Below are positions 57,622-64,000 of a stretch of DNA of 64,000 bases, piece by piece; position 1 is the first letter of the stretch, and every line of letters starts with the position of its first letter. The DNA is taken from positions 1 through 64,000 of the forward strand of contig JBBBWG010020667.1 of assembly GCA_037176905.1 (NCBI GenBank), read 5' to 3'. Source of the DNA: Azolla pinnata (lineage: Eukaryota; Streptophyta; Polypodiopsida; Salviniales; Salviniaceae). The translations under genes were made by a program, and so were the position numbers. Below the pieces are notes generated by a model. It did no database searches. It was given only the letters and a program-made list of their open reading frames with translations, and was not told the origin of the DNA.

Positions 57622-60600
57622 GACCGGTTTTTCGCGCCTCGGCTTCGAGCGCCCGCCGGCTCTAAAGATGGGAAGCATATGCACAATTCTAGCACCACAA
57701 ATCAAGCTCCCACCTCCCTCTCTTCCATTCGGGTTTCGCATCGGATCGGATTGGCTCTTGGCATCGGCATCTGCATCACGACGACGGGAGCTCGATTGCC
57801 TCTGTTCCGATCCAACGGCCACGGCATGCGTCATTGCAAAATCGTCTGTCGCTCACGATTCATTCCCGCTCCGTCGATTTAGATGCGCACGATTCCTTAT
57901 CGGCGGCTTACGGATTGACCTGATTATGGGATTTCTCTCCTAAACCCTAAACCCTAACCCTAACCCTAAACTCTAAACCCTAACCCCCCCCCCCCCTCGT
58001 CGCAAAGTTTGTCATTGCGAGGCTGGCTAACCATCCCAGTGTTGTATTGTTTCATGGCACGAATACATAGTTCTTGGCATCTTAAGGCATGGTTCCATCG
58101 AATCGGTCGTCTCTTGTGATCTCGGTTTTGAGATGCTCTAAGTTGTAATCTTCGGTTAGTTACTGGCACTAAGCAGATGCGTTCATACCCGAGCCGATGG
58201 CTATATTGACCAACTTGCTTAATGTGTGTCATTGCGTATGCTATGTCAGGTGGATGGCACCACTATCGGCCGCAATTCCTCCAAATCCATGGGTTTCTTG
58301 CAAATCCTCCATTTGGTGGTTTTGGATTGAACTCTCTCTGATTGAGGACTAGTCATCTACCAAGGTCTTAATGCAGAGATCTCGATAAAAGTCCATGCTC
58401 TTCTAGTTGGTGTTGCCACGATGCTCAACAGACAACATTCTCGGCACAGCCCAGACTCCCCAGCGTATAGTTGGAGAACACGTTTACCACGCCCCAGTAA
58501 ATCTTCTAGGTTGTTTCTTCCCTTGTTAAAAGAACTCTCTTCGAACCAAACTTGTCGCATGTCTATCGACACAGGGACAAGCTTTCGTCGTGCATGTGTC
58601 CTAGAAGCAAGGCATGCATGCATGCATGCATTGATTCCGTCGGGGCATGGCCATCATCACCACCATCATCACCATCATCATGACAATCATGCATGGGTAC
58701 GTACGTACATGCATCCAAAGGACGGACAAGCGGCATGTATTTTTTTTGACCTCGCTTGTACGCCCGTGTCCTTTCACCTGCCGAACTCTGTCTCTCTACC
58801 TTCTGTCTGTTTAGCCCCATTCTGCATCGCATTCATATCTAGCAGTTATGTCTGCAAGAGAGCCTTGTGTTTGCGTTTGTACGTTTTTGCGCCTGGTTGT
58901 GTAGTCAGTAGTTGGTGTGTTCGTGACAGTAACTCTTTCTATTCAGTATGTACTCAATCCCCCCATGAGTTACATTTACGTGCCTCCCCCCCCAGCACAG
59001 TTCCTTCCTTCTGCCCCGCTGACAACTGCAATGCCTCAGATAAGGGACTTGTACTGGTTCCAGTGGCCATAACTGACTGGCTACGAGGGCGGCTTCTGCG
59101 AAACCGGAGAACTAATCGAAAAGCTCGGTTACCCATTGGTACGCATAAAGCTGGGGCCGGGGATGGGACCAGATTTAGCTCCCAGAGATAGCAAGACCTC
59201 CACCTGACATCGGCCATCCTGTCGCCGTCTTTTCCGACAGCTCGCTTCGATCTTGGCTGTGCATCATTTGCGCATGATTCCAATGCTTCCCCCCTCCGTG
59301 CGAGCGAAGAGCCTGGGGAAAAAAAACGCATACGGTTCTTCTCGTATTGAATGCGCGTATTGGGAGATAAGCAGACCAACCAGATGTGGCCGGCGTCCCC
59401 TAGCCGACTGTAGTTAGTTAGTTAGTTAGTCGGTTAGTTTCTAGTTGGCACCTAGTTCAACCTAAGAAGATGTTAATATATCTTTCTTTCTAAATAGTTC
59501 GACAGGAGTAACAAGCAATTGACGTAATTTGTTGGTCCCTCTATCTATGAAAGCAGCACCGAAGAATCCGTAGATCTGACCATCAGGAGCTACATGGACT
59601 ACAGACACCGCCATTTAACCGACCAAAATTAGCTGCACCGATTAAAGGGCTAACCGATTGCACTTAGGGTAGGGTCCCGCCGACCGTGAATAGTGGCCGA
59701 TCGAGATTAGTGGCACTGACTTAAGAACCCACACAGAGTAGAATGAACCCAAGCCCACAGCCAAAGGAACCGAATCTTGACACTGCTTTGTGCTGCTACC
59801 GACATAATGATGTACGACAACTACACCATACCTAAAGATGAACCAACAACATCATCATCATCATCAGACAATTGGGTCACGTGTTACAATCAGTAGAAGG
59901 ATTAACTGACGATTATACCCATCCATATCATCCATCGGTTTGTGTTTGTCTGCTCCTCTATCTTGTTTGTCTGGCTATAGTTCTGTAGACTACCTTTTAA
60001 AGAAAATCTTGGTAGTAGGTCCGCAAACGAATCGCAAATAATGATCAACAAGATTGGTTGGGTTTTGTTCATGATCACCTCCTCCTAAAGTCACGATTCC
60101 GTTACTATCAAAGCTCCTCCTCGACCCTAAATCCTAAACCTTTCAACCCCTATAACCCTGGACTTGATGACAAGATGGACTAGATGATGTTGTGATGTGC
60201 TTATCATTGCCTGACTCCCTACAATTGTGAACAATGACATTGGAAGAACTTTGGTATCCATAGAAAATTTGATGCTCTAAAGTACTGACCCTACCTAAGA
60301 TTTATATACATGGAAAGATTATACTAGAATTGCTTTGAAATTGCTAATCGTTTTTTTGGGTAATTACATATGACTTTTTACAGTTTTTAATAATTACAAT
60401 TGATGCATATTATCATTAAATCAAATCATCGAATAACTAATTATCAAAGCCATTAAATGAATAATATGTAATCACTTGCATTACCAGAAAATTGATTACA
60501 GGCAAGGCATGCACCAATGACAAAATAGAAAAAAGAACTTCATTTGAGAAAACCATATCATTTTATTATGAATGCGTCCATGTTGATGAATCTTTTGACT

Positions 60601-61014
60601 CAAAGTCACATTTGATTCAGCCAAAGCTCAATTTATTTCTAAGGGTTTTTGCCAGAACTGTGGAGTCAATTTGGATGAGGTCTTCTTTAAAAGTGATGAG
60701 GACAACCCAATGATTTCTACTCAAAGTAAAGGTTTTGGTGCTTCTCCAATTAGACATAAACTTTCTTTTAATTCCACGGTGATCATGGTGAGGAAATATA
60801 TAGAGAGCAACTAGAATATGTTTCCTCTCCTTTATGACAATTGCATTTTCAACTTTGTTTTCACTCAATGGGATAAAGATCACTCAATATCAATTTAAAT
60901 AACTTCTAAAGCAATTTAACACACAATTGACACGATCTACTTAGATATTGCTACAAAAACCTTTGTTATGTATATATATATATATATATATATGAAGTTT
61001 TACTATATTAATTA
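57622..61014. other. spacer downstream of the MYB gene
   Basis: A mixed CCCTAAA/CCCTAA tract at 57941-57988 ends in a 14-C run. GATG/CATC and GCAT repeats occur near 58605-58690, and TTAG repeats at about 59412-59440. A TA run at 60967-60993 lies just before the MITE. Open frames here have no recognisable domains. Confidence 0.55.
57941..57988 (+). repeat. mixed heptamer/hexamer telomere-like tract plus poly-C
   Basis: CCCTAAA and CCCTAA units alternate in the same run, followed by about 14 C. Confidence 0.93.
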
Positions 61015-61451
61015 GGGAGAACTGCCAAAAAATTCCTTATAAAATCATAAACTACATTTTCATGCCTATTGAAATCAGAAATTACAAATTAGCATCTCAT
61101 CTTAGCTTTCCACTAAAATTAACACCCAATTAATTCCGTTAGTAAGATTTTGTTCCTAATCGCTTCCCACCAGCTGATCCTAATTGATTCCCTTCTAATA
61201 TTCGCTTAGGGTTTAGTATTTTTAGAATCTAATTAATGGATTAATGCATTGATTTGGTGTTAATCAAGTGATCGAGTGTTAAATCAATCAGTTCAATTGA
61301 TGCTAATTGAACTCACAAATTAATGAATTTGGTGTTAATCAATCAATTATGTGTTAATTTATAAAACTAGGCATCAATTTATAATTTTCAGTTTTGGTAG
61401 GCGTTAAAATGTAATTTATAATTTTGTTTGGCATTTTTTGGTAGTTTTCCC
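61015..61451. mobile_element. MITE copy C (best-preserved ends, 9-bp target duplication)
   Basis: A 437-bp element runs from GGGAGAACTGCC to GGTAGTTTTCCC, so the outer ends are near-perfect inverse of each other. It is flanked by TATTAATTA (61006-61014) and TATTACTTA (61452-61460), nine bases with one mismatch. The interior aligns over its full length with copy A (2824-3266), with shared words such as TTAATTCCGTTAG and GGTAGGCGTTAAAATGTAAT. Confidence 0.82.
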
Positions 61452-63060
61452 TATTACTTAAACTATGTGAGAATATCTCATAATAAAAGCTGAGTTCATA
61501 TAAGAAAGAGGATTATATGACTTAACAAACACATACAATTTAAAATTGTATTGTATTAGAACCATTTAATCAAATTTTATAATTAAAAAAGAGTATATTT
61601 ATCATATTGACAAGTTAGACTAGGTTACCTAAACAAAATCAACATGCATTTTACAATTGTATTGTATTGGTACCACTTTAATCACATATTATAATAATGA
61701 TCTAATAGATTGTATTAGAATATATTTATTTTTACACATATAGATTATGCCACCAAGCATTGCTCACCATATGTTTATGCAAACATAAAACAATAAACCA
61801 TTAAATTTTGTTGAATTTGACATGCTAGTTACAATTGAATAATGTAATTTATCGTAAAATGTTTCTTGCACATATATGGTCAGGATAATATATTAATTTT
61901 TATTAATTATATAATGATATTTATGAATAATGTAATTCAATTATTTGCATAAAAAAAACAGCAATAACTAGGCCATTAAATTATAAATTATTTTAGACCC
62001 CAAACAAAATATTCAAATTGTAATACATATATTCATTGGTCCCTAGCCTAATAAATGAAACAAATGCATTTAAGATGAGTATACACATTGTATTATAACA
62101 TAAAATTTACTATCAAGTATAATATATCTAACAATACAAGAAAGTATTATATTATATTGTTAAGACTTTAAACGTACAACATTAAATTCTAAACAAATCC
62201 TTGCATAAGATTTAACTTGCTTTAGCTAATACTTTAATGCAAATTCTCAACAAAACAAGCTTGTCAACAATAGATTATCACACTACATTGTATTTTTTAG
62301 TCATAAAAAGTTTTATAATGTATCTTTTGCTCAAAAAATTATATAACAAAGACTACCAAAGGTAATGTGATTTAACATCAAAATAATATTAAAGTAAAAC
62401 TAATTAGACATAATTAACATTAAAAGAATGAAATAAAAATCTAATTAGAATTATAATATAATATATGGAAACGATACATAAAACTCTTTACAATTCAATG
62501 TAGTGTTAAAAAACATATTTGTCTATTACTAAAAAAAGATCACGTAATTAGATTAAATATTGAATTTCACTTATCACACTGAGCTGATATAGAGACAAAC
62601 GTATACAATAGACTCTTTGATCTTTATCATTAGTTATCATGCTTATAAGAAAGACAAACATTCAATGTGATAGGAAATTACAAATGTAGAGTTAGAAAAA
62701 AAAAATCATTTCAATCTCACGTCTAGTTGTTTAAAACAATGTTGGCATGGGCATATTTATTTCTTATCATTTTAATGTATTATAGATAGTATGTGAAATG
62801 GGTTGTGTAATTAAACTAATGTGGTTAATTGTTATGACACATGAAATATTGTTGTACAATGATATTGTTATGAAGTATAACATCAAAACTTATAAGAAGT
62901 AGCTATAGTGTTAGCTAAACTATAAAGATGCTAGAGATTCGTGGATCGATGAACATTTACTATCACTAGAGAGACAAGTAATACGTTATAGTAATTGTAA
63001 AAATTACATGGTTGATTAATACATGAATATCTAAGCATTTAGATGCGTCATGTTAAATGT
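61452..63060. other. AT-rich intergenic DNA
   Basis: Strongly AT-rich, with no open frame of note, no recognisable transposon domain and no RNA gene that I could see. Confidence 0.6.
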
Positions 63061-63079
63061 TTTTCAAAATTGTGTCAAA

Positions 63080-64000
63080 TTGGCTGCAACTATTACTGCA
63101 AGTTTGTTGCAAAATTGTGTCACATGCAAGATTTGAAATCATGACCTCATTTGACACAATCAAGTAGTTTAACAAATTGGTCCAACATATACATATTTAG
63201 CTATCCATATACAAATCAATATACGTGTATACATCTAGATTTACATGTACATGTATATTTACGTGTATATGTACGTATATATGCATATATAGGTGTCAAA
63301 CATGTACATATATAAACGAATATGCACATATCTATAAATATACACACAAATATGTATGTATGTATGTATACATGTGTATTTAGATGAATGTATGTATGCA
63401 TATAGAGGTGAATAGCTATGCTGCAAAATGTTTTATTACAAATTTGCCATGACTACATTTACATAGTTCCTCCAACATAGACGTACCTGTTACTGCACAT
63501 TTGTTGCAACTTTGTGTCAAAGATAAAATTTGAAACAACCTTATTTGACACGATCGAGTGATCTAACCAAATGACTCAACATACAATATTATAATATATT
63601 TAGTACATATTCCTTATCAGTATTCAAAATGTTTTATATTAATGTATCTATATTTATGTGTATATGTACAAATGTATGCATATACAGGTGAATATGTCTA
63701 TATGTGATCGTTTACAGATGAATATGCATCAAACATGTACATATACAGTAGGATATGCACGTATCTATGTATATACACATAAATATACATGTATGTATGC
63801 ATACACAGATAAATACAGGCTAATGTGCAACTACCATGCAACAAATTTGTAGTATGGTTGCGTCTACATTGCAGTAACAAGTGCACCTCTGTTGTAGCAA
63901 ATAAAAACTTTTTCTTGTAAATTTGACTTGACCATATTACATATTGCATAGTTACTGTGACTTAGTGTCACAACCAAGATATGAACCTTTAACCTCATTT
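63080..64000. repeat. tandem array, period about 400-450 bp, running off the right edge
   Basis: Two full units and the start of a third. Each unit has a TTACTGC, TTTGTTGCAA, TTGTGTCA block, then GACCTCATTTGACACAATCA or a close variant, then a long TATGTACATATATG-rich purine/pyrimidine stretch. Block starts are at about 63095, 63490 and 63946. Units are diverged (about 75% by eye), so this is an old array. Confidence 0.7.

Noticed and set aside
58421-59191. 256-codon plus-strand open frame
   Set aside because: It includes CATCAC and GCAT repeats and a C run, with no domain and no conserved pattern; likely chance.

Overview
This is a 64-kb piece of a plant nuclear genome, almost certainly an angiosperm. 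It holds AUX/LAX, NPF, UGT, R2R3-MYB, DUF688, ERD7/senescence and FAN1 families, GT-AG introns, Ty1/copia fossils, and many telomere-like CCCTAAA/CCCTAA tracts. Several genes have very GC-rich coding sequence beside AT-rich intergenic DNA and an AT-richer FAN1 gene. That contrast suggests a monocot or an early-diverging angiosperm, but I cannot name the species. Exon models below were built by hand from reading frame, splice-site phase and family similarity; their lengths are frame-consistent throughout.

Layout. 1-280 (-): N-terminal part of an unidentified Ser-rich protein. 1431-5064 (-): five-exon, six-helix membrane protein that resembles the bacterial DUF1648/SdpI family, the least expected gene here. 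About 7.2-12.0 kb: broken Ty1/copia fossil. 12915-13496 (-): START/Bet v 1-fold, lachrymatory-factor-synthase-like protein. 14591-18650 (-): eight-exon AUX1/LAX-type carrier. 22149-25229 (+): three-exon NPF (NRT1/PTR) transporter. 27518-29714 (+): two-exon UDP-glycosyltransferase. 31007-37756 (-): fifteen-exon FAN1 nuclease. 40737-43295 (-): intronless DUF688-type protein. About 45.8-48.6 kb: second, older copia fossil. 50662-53574 (+): ERD7/senescence-domain gene interrupted by a 100-N assembly gap. 56039-57621 (+): R2R3-MYB gene. 57.6-64 kb: repeat-rich, AT-rich DNA with no gene I can support.

The genes do not form a cluster or pathway; they look like ordinary neighbours in a plant chromosome arm. 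What ties the window together is repeat behaviour. Almost every intron of the transporter genes carries its own young minisatellite, often built around a telomere-like motif. Microsatellites run into exons and become Ser, Gln-Ser, His, Asn/Asp, Gly/Asp/His and Pro-Asn tracts inside otherwise conserved proteins. A roughly 380-440-bp inverted-repeat MITE family occurs three times, two copies with 9-bp target duplications, and a roughly 90-bp dispersed repeat also occurs three times. The right end enters a tandem array with a period of about 400-450 bp that runs out of the window.
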